In this document: piece by piece, positions 34,781 through 44,785 of the stretch
How the letters are laid out: each line of letters opens with the position of its first letter
Numbering within the stretch: position 1 is the stretch's first letter
The notes under the pieces: model-generated
The model's input: only the letters and a program-made list of their open reading frames with translations
Database searches by the model: none
Told to the model about the DNA's origin: nothing
Made by a program: the position numbers and the translations under genes
Origin: Trema orientale
Lineage: Eukaryota > Streptophyta > Magnoliopsida > Rosales > Cannabaceae
Assembly (NCBI GenBank): GCA_002914845.1
Contig: JXTC01000217.1
Location: 1-64,000, forward strand
Direction: 5' to 3'
DNA length: 64,000 nt

Positions 34781-36780
34781 AGTGGAGAGCTAACCCAGAG
34801 CTTAAATACTTTAATTACTCTATTACCCAGAAAAAGAGAGAAAGAAATAGTACTTCTTTAATCACTCTGTTCTAAAATTACCATTTTGCACTTTGGGGCT
34901 TCATATCCCGGTTCCATTTCAAATGGTTCGGCCAAAATTTTAATTACCATAGTTAATGATTGACATTAGCCTTATTTGGTACATTGATTAGGATTGAGAT
35001 TGAGATTATTTATCTCATATTCACGTATAATGTCAACTTGAGATTGAAATTATTTATTCATAATTCCAAAATAGTTCTATGTAAGTGAGATATTATCCTA
35101 TTTAAAAGAGTGAGATTATTAATTCCACACTCAAAAATAGTAAGACTCACATTTATTTTAAAATTTTAAACCAAAAAGTCTCACGTTTACATTTTTAAAT
35201 ATTTAAATTGATATAAAATAAATATATTACACATTCTAATAAAAAATGGATCGCACATTATAATAATAATTCTAATCCAATCTAATACTACACTAAACAT
35301 GAAATAATATTAAGTTCATTCAATCCAATTCATTACAATCCAATCTAATGCTATAACTAAATCCTAGTCTTATGTACCAAACAAAGTTTATACCATACGG
35401 TAGGTATTGGTACCATCATTAATGAATCTCATTGATACCTATATGCATATTGGAAGTTAGAACGGATCTTTTTTCTTTTTCTTAATTTCACTTTATATTT
35501 TGACCTAGGAAAATTTTGGTTGCCTATTGTGAGATCCGTAGGTGTTATGACTGTGAAGCTAGTGTAATCTACAATGGTTAATTAAATTGTAGAATTACCT
35601 CCTTTTTCTTATTTTATTTTTTTTAACTGATGTTTACACTCATGGAAGGTTTTCAGCGGATTTACTATTTAGCATTTTAGTTGGTATTTGTTAAAGGATA
35701 GACATAAATGTCAGAAATTATTATATTTTAGAAGCACGATATTAAATATCGATAATGTTGCTTGTACTATTTTCTTTTGTCTTGTTTTTGATGTATCGTC
35801 GTTTGGTAAAATATTTTTAAATACGGTCGATTTGATAAAGATTTTGACATTTAGTAGCTACGGACTTGGTTGAGCTGATATTAACAATAACTAATATATA
35901 GTCGATAAAAAATATAATTTTAAAGAAATCTCTAATTTATGCATATCTAACAATTCTAAATTGATCAATCCGAATTGTCAAAAAAAAAAAAAGTGTTCAA
36001 TCCAAATCCAAGGGAAAAGAAGGGGAAAAAAAAGAAAAGTCAAATGATCGAAGGGTAGGGTGGGAATTTTGGAGTCCATATTACAAACACAGAAGAAGTT
36101 AGCAAATGAATATTTGTAACAGAAAAAACAGAGAAATATATAGGAAAGGGTTATAAGATGAGATGGTAATATTGATTGATTACTTGAAAGGAAGAAATTA
36201 TTGCAAAAGAAGTTGATTGATACACGCAATTTTGTTAACGAGGATTAAAGAAATCAAATCAGGGCACTAGAATAAGAAATAAGAAGAAGATGAATTCAAA
36301 GTTAAAGTTGGTTAAAGAAGAAATTAGTGATTTTTTTTTTTAAATATGTAACGCAAAAATACAAAAACAGAAAAAGTCCACTATACCAGTGGGTGTGGCG
36401 TATTGGCAGATGATTGCAACTGCGTGACTGACTCATGTTCATACATTGCCATTGCTCCATCACGTTAGCGTAATCCCGCGGCCAAGGCTGCATTTCTTAT
36501 TCAAATGCACGACCTAAACCTGCAATCTGATTAAATCTATTTTTGTTCACTTTCTATTTATTATTTTCTTTTTTCTTTACTTAGTTATTTCATAATATGT
36601 TTGCATAAAGAAATGTCCGTGTTGTCTTGGCTTTTTTTGTTTTTTTTGGATTTCTAACCATGAAATTCCCTCTTGTAAGTGTAACAAATGTTTTTGAATT
36701 TATTGAATATTGTCTTTTTCAAGGTTTAATGTCATTTTATAGACATTGTCCTTAGCAAAGATGTGGCCTTTTCTGGAGCT
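34781..36780. other. Intergenic DNA between the KOC1-like gene and the LINE remnant
   Basis: Contains the putative KOC1 promoter and a Tourist-like MITE. The rest is AT-rich. A minus-strand frame at 36302-36493 begins MQPWPRDYANVMEQWQ in a less AT-rich patch, but I recognise nothing in it. Confidence 0.5.
34969..35387. mobile_element. Tourist-like (PIF/Harbinger) MITE
   Basis: 419 bp flanked by TTA at 34966-34968 and 35388-35390. The ends are gccttatttggtaca and the complement of actttgtttggtaca. The (g)ctttgtttggtac end and three-base TTA duplication fit Tourist-type MITEs. There is no coding capacity. Confidence 0.7.
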
Positions 36781-38430
36781 TTATTTATTTATTTAATTTT
36801 TGGGTGAACTTCGACGGTACGAGGGAAACTTTATTGAAAAAAAGGAAGAAAAGTGACACAAAGAGGGAGACAATAAATCAAATCTCTCAAGAAATAAATA
36901 GAGGAAAAAAAAATTAACAAAACCTATATCTAAGTTTACAAATATAATCATCATAAACAAAACTAGAGATAAAATCCAGAGTCGATCATCACCAAGAAAA
37001 ACAAATAATTGAGGGAACCTGTGAGACTAAAGTGTCCGCTACACAAATTTCCTTCTCGGTATATATAAAAAGCAACAAAAGTTATATGGAAAGTAAGATG
37101 TAGAGTCCTACGTCAAGCTGAGCTCCATTTTGTAGGAACTTTCAAGGAACGAGTCAATAATTTTGAGATAACATAAGCTCCGTCACTTTCATATTTTCAA
37201 GCAAACTCAATAGCATGAATAGCAGCTCTCAACTCTGCTTCAAAAGTGAAACCCAAGCCTAAAGGAATTACAAAACAGCCACGAACAAAGCTTTTAGAAT
37301 TTTGGACTACACCTGAACAACCATAAAGACCTGGGCTACCAAAAGCAAAATTATTAGTGTTGAACTTTTTTCAAGATGAAGGAGGAGATCTCCAGACCAC
37401 TTCTAAAATACAAGGAGCCTTTCTGGATTTTTCTGTAAGCTGAAAATCCTTTAGAATTTTCAATTCTGTGACAGAATTATACATATAGCCAATTACGAAA
37501 GGTTTCACGTCTCGAATTGAACGCCACAGTAAGGATAAGACCGAAGAAAAGTTTAGTTTCTTATCCTCAAAGATAGCCTGATTGTGTAAAATCCACACGA
37601 TCCAGAGTATAGAAATGATACCAACTTTCTTAAAAGCATTAAGTTGAATATTGAAAAGACTGTGCATTGGCTTGTCTCAAAGATCAGAAACAGCGCCTAT
37701 TAAGTTGATTAGACAGTGAAAGGCGGATGACTGGGCTGATTATAATTGTGAAATAAAAGGACAACTGAGGAAAAGATGAGAGGAATCCTCCAAAGCAGCT
37801 CTACAAAAACGACAACAAAAGGCTATTGAGAAACTTCTTTTCATCAAAGCATCATCCGAGGGAATTCTATCATGAAGAAAATACCAAAAGAAAACTGATC
37901 GAGAAGAAAGAATATAAGAAGACCATATCTGTTTTGCCCAAATAACTGAACGCCCTAGAACCACAAGAGAAGTATAAGCTTGAGAGCAAGAAACGGAACT
38001 ATCTAGAGAACCATTCCAAAATAAAAGGTCTGGACCATCGATAGGAACAACCTCCTCAATAATGGACATTACACCTGGAAAATTAATTTGAAACGAAGAT
38101 GTGAGACACCATCATGAATCAGAGAGAAAATCACCAGCCACACTGTTAATGTGAGGGATAATATCAGTCTGACTATCAACATAGTCGATAAGGGGAGATC
38201 CCAACAAATTAGTGGTCTAAAATCTCACTTTAGAATGTTTGCCAATCAACCAACGAGATTCCTGAAACAAAGAAACACACAAAGGCCTCATTCCTAGCCA
38301 CGTGGAGGATCTAACATAACGAGTTCGTAAAGTGCCATCTGGTTTGAAAAAACGAGCTCTCATGTAGGAATGCAAAGTAGAATCAACGGTCATAATTCTC
38401 CACGTGAGCCTTATTCTGGAACTTCATCTT
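36781..38430 (-). mobile_element. 5'-truncated LINE (non-LTR retrotransposon) remnant
   Basis: Minus-strand remnants read in LINE order. A reverse-transcriptase C-terminus (ARFFKPDGTLRTRYVRSS, STWLGMRPLC, FQESRWLIGKH) lies at about 38230-38380. A zinc-binding RVT domain (IPSDDALMKR, CCRFCRAALEDSSHLFLSCP) lies at 37740-38069. A linker at 37371-37667 and an RNase H-like end (GSPGLYGCSGVVQNS, FEAELRAAIHAIEF) lie at about 37195-37350. The 3' end on the minus strand has aataaa and a (TAAA)n tail at about 36781-36800. Several stops break the frame and the 5' two-thirds is missing, as is usual for LINE insertions. I found no flanking target duplication. Confidence 0.85.
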
Positions 38431-38907
38431 CTGTAAGAAACGGTCATTTTCAAAAACTTTTGTCGTTTGAGCTATGAATCTATAGATTATTGTCGTTTCA
38501 AAAATTTTGTTTTCTTATTTCCAAGGGATGTTGTCGTTTATATATTTATGTCGTTTCAAAAATTTTGTTTTCTTGTTTCCACGGGATGTTGTCGTTTATA
38601 TATTTATGTCGTTTATTTGCAGCAATCGTTTTTAAAAGTTCTGTGGTATTATCGTTTGTTCAACAGAAAGTTAGTCTATCTAAAATGTTGTTGTTTGTAC
38701 TTTTATTGAGTTTAGATTTAGAAAGAAAACGTCGACGTCTTTCAAGGGTTCCCTTTCTTTTTTTTTTTTTTGGCATGCCCAAATTGTCCACCCTGCTTCG
38801 ATTTTTTTTTTTTTTTCCGGGCATGCCCAAATTGGCCACCCTGCTTCAATAGTCATTCTCACTATGAATCAGTCTCTCTGTGGAAGATTGCCCTCTTTTT
38901 TTTGGAA

Positions 38908-38944
<37 letters not shown>

Positions 38945-39517
38945 TCAAGATGTTCACCTTATTGCCATCTGCCTCGTCCATCCATCCATAGATTCCGTAC
39001 ATCGATCATCTTCTTTCTGAAGGAAAAGCCTGCCGTTGGCATTAGACAATAGACACCTACGGCCGTCCCATCTACCAGTTCCTCATCTCTCTTTCTCAAT
39101 CTCTCTCACAGCGAGTCCAACTATGGATTAATAATATCTTACAATGTGGGTTTTGGTTATACTTAAGCATACTATCCTAGTTTCTGTTGATCAATGGGTA
39201 GTTTTGACAAACTACATTCCTCTTAACTAAAAAGCATTCAATCACATATTTCACTCAACTTCTTCAATTTCACAATTACATATGTCTATAACTAAGCTCA
39301 TATTAAAACTGTTAAAAAACCAAAAAGAAAATGGGGAAGAATTAACAAGTAGTCCAGCAAACTTGACCCCATTGTCAAACCCCGAAAAAAAAAAAAAGAA
39401 AAAAAAAAAAGAACTTTTACACTGAATCATATAATATATTCCCTGATGATTACATATCAATACAATACAAGCATTTCCCACAAAATTATCATACAAAATA
39501 TAAAATCAAAATCAAAA
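38431..39517. other. Repeat-rich intergenic DNA downstream of ATPG
   Basis: Contains a 58-bp tandem repeat, a second pair of repeats sharing gcatgcccaaattg and ccaccctgcttc (about 38773-38801 and 38820-38848), and a (TA)n tract at about 38911-38940. The last few hundred bases include the ATPG 3' untranslated region. No gene is supported. Confidence 0.6.
38491..38614. repeat. 58-bp tandem repeat, two copies plus a partial one
   Basis: Units 38491-38548 and 38549-38606 begin tgtcgtttcaaaaattttg and differ at two bases; a third start, tgtcgttt, follows at 38607. Open frames across it are by-products of the repeat. Confidence 0.9.
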
Positions 39518-40177
39518 TCAAAGTGGAAGGACCTTCTTCACAATGTCCTGACTAAGGGCAGCAATCTGAGAGTCAAGAGACTTGATGGACTCCACCTTCT
39601 GCTCCTCCAGCTTGGCCAGCGCCTCCTGCAGCTCCGCGTCCACCTTCTTCCTCCCCTCCGCCAGTTTCTGCTCCACCTCCGCCTGCGTCTCCTTCTTCAT
39701 CTTGTTCAGCGCCGCCGATATCTCCGCCCTCGCCGCCCTCATCACCGCCGCCGCCTGCTCCTCCAGCTGCTTCACCTCCTCCGACGTGTCCTTCACCCCG
39801 CTCAGCTTCTCCTTGATGGCCGCGTCCCTCTCGTCCATGAAGTTCCCCAGCGGCGTGAAGTAGAGCTTGTCCAGCGCCACCATCAGGAGCAGGAACTCCA
39901 CCATTATGATGGGCAGCGTCAGGTTGAAGTCGAAGAGCGCCGCCTTCTCGATTTCCTCCGCCAGAGAGGGCGGCGCCAGGGCCAGGGAGGTCGCCGCCGC
40001 CAGGGAGAGGGACTTGAGGGTCGAGGACGAGAGGGCCTGCAACTGGGTCTTCGAGATTTTTGGGATTTTGGGCAGTGAGATTTGGGCCAGAGAGATTCTG
40101 GGTCTCGAAGCTGTAGCTGGGGCAGCGATGGAGGGCGGGGATAAGGGTTTGGAGGAGGCCATGATCATGTTGGCCAT
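39518..40177 (-). CDS. ATPG: Chloroplast ATP synthase subunit b' (nuclear, intronless)
   Basis: A single exon encodes 219 residues. The protein is the nucleus-encoded subunit b' (subunit II) of the thylakoid CF1CFo ATP synthase, half of the peripheral stalk that keeps CF1 from turning with the rotor. Residues 1-60 form a Ser/Pro-rich transit peptide. A hydrophobic Ala/Leu stretch ending PPSLAEE (about 58-75) looks like a lumenal-type second signal. One membrane helix (about 86-106, [20 protein letters not shown]) is followed by the family motif [12 protein letters not shown] and a long charged helix. The C-terminus is DIVKKVLPL. Length and layout match plant subunit b'. The coding sequence is much more GC-rich than its neighbours, which opens long overlapping frames on both strands. 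The start could also be Met4 or Met6. Arabidopsis counterpart: At4g32260 (PDE334). Confidence 0.95.
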   Translation of the reverse strand: MANMIMASSKPLSPPSIAAPATASRPRISLAQISLPKIPKISKTQLQALSSSTLKSLSLAAATSLALAPPSLAEEIEKAALFDFNLTLPIIMVEFLLLMVALDKLYFTPLGNFMDERDAAIKEKLSGVKDTSEEVKQLEEQAAAVMRAARAEISAALNKMKKETQAEVEQKLAEGRKKVDAELQEALAKLEEQKVESIKSLDSQIAALSQDIVKKVLPL

Positions 40178-40377
40178 GGCGGATTCTGATGCTTTGCTTT
40201 TCCGGGTGTTTCTTTTTTGTGAGTGTGGGTGATACGGTTTTGGGGGATTGGAGGAGGAAGAATTGGAGAAGCTTTGTCCGTGTGCGGGATTTCACAGAGG
40301 GCTATCTCTTCCTTCGCCACACAACAATTTGATGAGGGTGTGGTGGTGGAGGGAGTACTGTAGTGGGACCACTTTCA

Positions 40378-40383
40378 CACGTG
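40378..40383 (-). promoter_or_regulatory. ATPG: G-box core upstream of ATPG
   Basis: A CACGTG inside the longer palindrome cacacgtgtg lies about 200 bases before the start codon, a common distance for light-responsive elements of photosynthesis genes. The role is inferred from position and gene function. Confidence 0.5.
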
Positions 40384-40642
40384 TGAGCTCGAGTATGGGT
40401 GTGAGCGGTGAAATTTTTAAATCTTGGACCGGGTTGGCCCTCGGGTCCGGTCTAGGTTTAATGGATTATCCAATTCTAGGGGATCCACCAACCAAAATGG
40501 GTCTGGTGTAAATTCTGGTTCCGCAAGTAGTAGAGGTATAGCATTGTTAAGAACACTGAATTAAACGTGTCTGTCTGTTTATGTGGTATCTATAGGATTT
40601 TCGTGAGTTGATTCTGATTTGTCAGCTGTGTTTATTCTTATT
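40384..40642. other. Distal upstream region of ATPG
   Basis: A short non-coding stretch between the ATPG G-box and the hAT-like MITE. No gene is visible. Confidence 0.5.
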
Positions 40643-41284
40643 CAGAGCTGTCAAAATGGGTGGATCGTAGGTTTTTGGCGTAAAAGGGCCCGGCCCAGCC
40701 TGTACAACTGAGAGCTCGAAAACGGGCCGACTCGGGCTAGCCCGCAGTTGGCTCGTTTTTTTTTTTTTTTTTTTAAAATAATTTAGTAATTAAAAAAAAC
40801 AAAAAATATATATTATATATAATTATATATATGTGACAAAACTTTTATCACAAATAATTTTAGAACTTAAAAATAGAAATAGAGAATATAATTATAAATT
40901 ATAATTTTGTAATTATTAATATTAAATAATAATTAGATTATATAATTAATTAGAGAAAATATAAATTGAGAATTTGTGAGAATAATAAAGAAATGAGAGA
41001 ATAAAGAAAGAAGAGAATTATTTGTGTGAAGAATGAGTAAGGAGACATGGGGTATTTATAGGGCAAAATTTTAGGATTTTTTATTTTTCTTTTAATTAAA
41101 AAATAAAAACATCAGATTGGGCCGGGTTGGCACGCGGGCTGAGAGAAAGAGGCTCAGCTCGGCCTTGGGAGTATGGCCAGACTGGTCCGAACTTATCTTG
41201 AACGGGCTGGGCCGGACCGGCCCACGGGCCGCAATAATGAGCTGCGGGTCAGCCCGTTTGGCTCAGCCCATTTTGATAGTTTTA
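40643..41284. mobile_element. hAT-like MITE upstream of ATPG
   Basis: 642 bp with ends cagagctgtcaaaatggg and the complement of taaaactatcaaaatggg. The flanking 8-bp duplication is ttcttatt / ttcttatc (40635-40642 and 41285-41292, one mismatch). GC-rich ends with gggccg and cgggct words flank a very AT-rich middle. There is no transposase. Size, ends and target length fit hAT MITEs. It separates the ATPG promoter from the ubiquitin-fold gene. Confidence 0.8.
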
Positions 41285-41292
41285 TTCTTATC

Positions 41293-41644
41293 ACTTCTTT
41301 TCGGATCAAGGAATTTAAGATGAGAAGTAATATTCAATTATTCGTGTCCAATTTGATCAGATTCGTACCAAGAATGTACTGGTCGTAACATAGGGAGTAG
41401 CTACTAACAGACATAACATGATCTTTCATAGAAACGCTATGCATACAGTATTATTCACTAAACTCTCAAGCTTTTAACCTAGTTAACAACAAGACTGAGT
41501 GTGCTGTGTGCATTATAGCATCAAATTCAAGATTCAAGACCAAATCAGACATACTTCAAGTCGGGTATTCACTGGCCACATATGAATAAATGCTCTACTA
41601 ATGCTGCAGCAAATACCAACATTTGCAAATTTTCCAAGCACTGA
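41293..41644. other. 3' flank of the ubiquitin-fold gene
   Basis: Non-coding sequence after the MITE; the right part is probably the 3' untranslated region of the minus-strand gene that ends at 41645. Confidence 0.5.
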
Positions 41645-43658
41645 TTACTTCACTAAATATCTCTTTGAGAACTGCGTCTTTCGGGGGCAGCATTTTTCAC
41701 CAAAACGTTGTATAATCTTCTTAAAACCTCCCATAAAACCAGTGGTGATTCTTGAAGGGCAGGCCAAGCATTCCACCCTACTTTTTCCAACGGATGCCAT
41801 CTTACAATGCGAAAACCACTCTCCAAGCAAGCGAGTCAACCTGGTTTCATGCTGTCCTGTGAAACAACCTTGATCAATATAATGCTGCAGCTTCCTGTTC
41901 TCTTTGTCATCATAGTTGTGTTCCTTGTCGCTTTGTTCGTCATCGTCACAGCTTATTGGTGGCGATCCTGACCTGCACATATTCAATTGTATCATCCATG
42001 CTCATAGTGCAAACTTAACAGCCCACGAAAAAGACCACAAGCAATATGTGCATGATACTAATAGGGCAACACAGCTATGTCCAGAATAAACTCATCCTGA
42101 TCTGCCTAAAGAATTGCGCAACAGGTTTTTAGTTTTGGGGCAATACTTGAATACGTTAGCCATAGGGGAAGATTCTCACACATTAGGCTGCTTTGCAGCA
42201 ACAACTCCTTTCTTAGATCGCTTTTTTATCAGGTTATAGCTGATTGAGACATGCCGCATGAAATGAAGCTGCTTGCACCAAAGAGCAGAAAAATTAACAC
42301 TAGCAGCAAAATGCAAACTTGAATATTAATGAAGGAAGAAGAGAAAAGGAATAGACTGGTGCTGAACTAAATGCATAAAGGGAAAAGTCGGTAAGAAAAT
42401 CAGCTTTAATATTGGCACTTTCAGTTTTTAGCAGGGTTGTGCCTCAAATTTTGACTAGTTGCTGGATTAGTCCTTAAAAGAGTCTTCCTAGAATAGTCCT
42501 TTGAGCAATCCCGATTATCAGTAATGATGATTTATATCTTGTCCATCCCCCCCAAAAGCTATTCTGATAAAGATCTAAGAATTCAGCACCAATGATGAAG
42601 AGTCACATATGTTCAATTGCTTGATTCCATCAACAATTTTAGGAACATTAATTATCTCCGCATATGAGACATTGTCTAAAAAGTGTCTCAAAAAACACGA
42701 GAAACTTGTTACAGACCTGGTCACCATCCTTGATGCCATAATTTTTGACGTAATCCGTATCTACCACTAGCTTTTGATCATTGTAGCACAAGCAGAAATG
42801 TCCCCACACGTGTGGCCTGCATGAACCCAATTGAAGAAGGAAAGAGAATAAATACTAATAATCACCCATAAGAACCAAACTTGTTACCTGCTAACTGACA
42901 AGAAACAAAAATGCCAGCTTTGAACATTTTCATTTTTTGAGATCTATTTAAATCTTCCGGTGAAACTAGGCATTGTATCAGGGAGAGTCGCCCGAATCCA
43001 GGTTCAACATTTCTTCATTTTCAAATTGTGCTGCATTAGCTCATTATGTAATGATACCACATTATTCTGACCCGAGGAAGAAAAAGACCAAAAAAAACTT
43101 GTACTACAAAACATGAACTTCAAGAGTATTACTAAGCTAGGAAGTAAGAAGAGTTGCTTTCAAAACGTTACAAACAAAGGTATGTAGTACCAAGAAATTT
43201 TTTCTGGTCCTTTCTGAGGCAGGTGACTGAAGACTCCCTCCACTGCCTTCTTAAGTTCCGCAACAGTGGCTGTTTTTGCAACTTGCATATCTGTAACGTT
43301 AAAGAACCAAATTCATTCCATACTCAGAACAGGAAGTAAACGAACGTAACCCATGTTTACTTCCATTTTGCTAACACTTTCTCAGCATCCAAACAGGGTA
43401 TTAGAAATCTGACATGCGTGAAAGAATAAAGACCTAAAAAGAGTGGAAGAGATTACCAAATGAAGAGCCATCGAGTTTGAGAACAGAGAGCTTGAGGGGC
43501 TCCTCAGGAAGCTTATCATATGAAACACCCTTCCGAGAAAGCCCATCAATGAGCATCAAAGGAGACAATGGCAATGCTAGAGAGCGCCGGGGCTTTTCGA
43601 GTGAAGGGCGAGGGGCAGAGTCTTCATCTTTGTTGACGCTGACCATGCTAGGAGCCAT
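41645..43658 (-). CDS. SNRNP25-like ubiquitin-fold protein
   Basis: Minus-strand exons are 43457-43658, 43191-43290, 42717-42816, 42180-42268 and 41645-41972. Phase is kept throughout, giving 272 residues. The N-terminus is MAPSMVSVNKDEDSAPRPSL. The middle (about 55-155) has a ubiquitin-like fold: LKLSVLKLDGSSF, ATVAELKKAVEGVF, KISWPHVWGHFCLCYNDQKL, YVKNYGIKDGDQLHFMRHVS. This resembles plant ubiquitin-superfamily proteins related to the U11/U12 25-kDa snRNP subunit and matches the locus At4g32270 by order. Exon 5 adds an acidic stretch and a Cys-rich tail (CLACPSRITTGFMGGFKKII). If the last intron is retained, a stop at 42176-42178 gives a 164-residue form. Splicing function is inferred and not certain, since true U11/U12-25K is a separate Arabidopsis locus. 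Confidence 0.8.
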
Positions 43659-44785
43659 GGTGACCGAAGTCTTGGCGAGCCCTGAAACCCATTGGCCTTA
43701 TAGAAAGAGAGAGATTCCTAAGAGAGAATAACACGCATTGGATTTGGCATTGTGATGTGAAGGAGGAGCTTCCAAGCTCTTTTTGAGCTTGTGTCGGAGG
43801 CAATTCCTCCACGCAAAGACACACAGAATTCTTGGCTTTGCTTTTCCCTCTCAATCTCTCTAATCTCTTTTTCATTTAATAAACAAATTATTAAGTTTAG
43901 GCTTAATACCACTCTAAAGAACTAGTTTCTTTTCCGTTAAGATCGATGTAGCGTATGCATGATCTATTGATGACTTATTTATAATCATCAAATTAAAAAA
44001 AAAAAAAAAAAATTCCTTCAACCAGAATATTAACTTGTACATTTTATCAGCAATTACTTCGTTTCCAAGATTTCCAAAAGTTTCTTATCGTATTTCTTTT
44101 TCCAACTTCTTTTAAAAACAATAATAATAATAATAATAAAACATTCTTTTTAGCTTTTAGAAATAACAACCAACTTTGAGATTAAATTCGATAAAGCGCA
44201 GGGGAAACAGATAGCAAAACTGAACAAGTTCTTGAGGGCATCTAAACCTGACCAGCCTTTAATTTTTTAGCAAAAGTGCATACTAGTATAGTACACAGAT
44301 AATGAAAGTTCTTCGCAAGTTGGTAAATAAAAGTAAACAACCAAAGACGAGGTTACCTAATGCAAATACCCCATATGCCAGAGGCGGATACAATTAAGAG
44401 TTGTCATTAAAATTAGTGTACGGTATCAACAATGTTACTGTTACAGCAATTTATAGTCTTAACAATTTTACTCTTCCTATCTTCAAAACTTTTAGCATTC
44501 GATATTAGCGGAATTAAAAGGAACATAAAACAACAACATTGGCTCAGCAAGAGCCTTTCGGACACTATATAAGACAAATTAGAACAGAAACCAGTTGTCT
44601 TCATCTAGAAGTAAAACCGTTACAAAGAAGCAGGGTCAGGTAGACTCGGCGGAAATATGCTGTCTTAAAGCATCATATCGAACTTTCAGGGACCCCAATA
44701 ATCGCCAGTAGAAGGTGCAAGGATAATATAAACAACGGCCAAAGCCGATCATCTCGAATAGAAAGAGTACACGGAGCTTTTCGAG
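43659..44785. other. Intergenic region between two minus-strand genes
   Basis: The left part is the upstream region of the ubiquitin-fold gene and the right part is the 3' flank of the UGNT1-like gene. An (AAT)n tract lies near 44119-44139 and an A run near 43997-44011. No other gene is visible. Confidence 0.55.

Noticed and set aside
36302-36493. Minus-strand frame starting MQPWPRDYANVMEQWQ
   Set aside because: It runs into low-complexity sequence and has no recognisable domain or splice partner.
39446-40295. Several long frames overlapping ATPG on both strands
   Set aside because: They are shadows of the GC-rich ATPG coding sequence; only the 219-residue minus frame has a recognisable protein.
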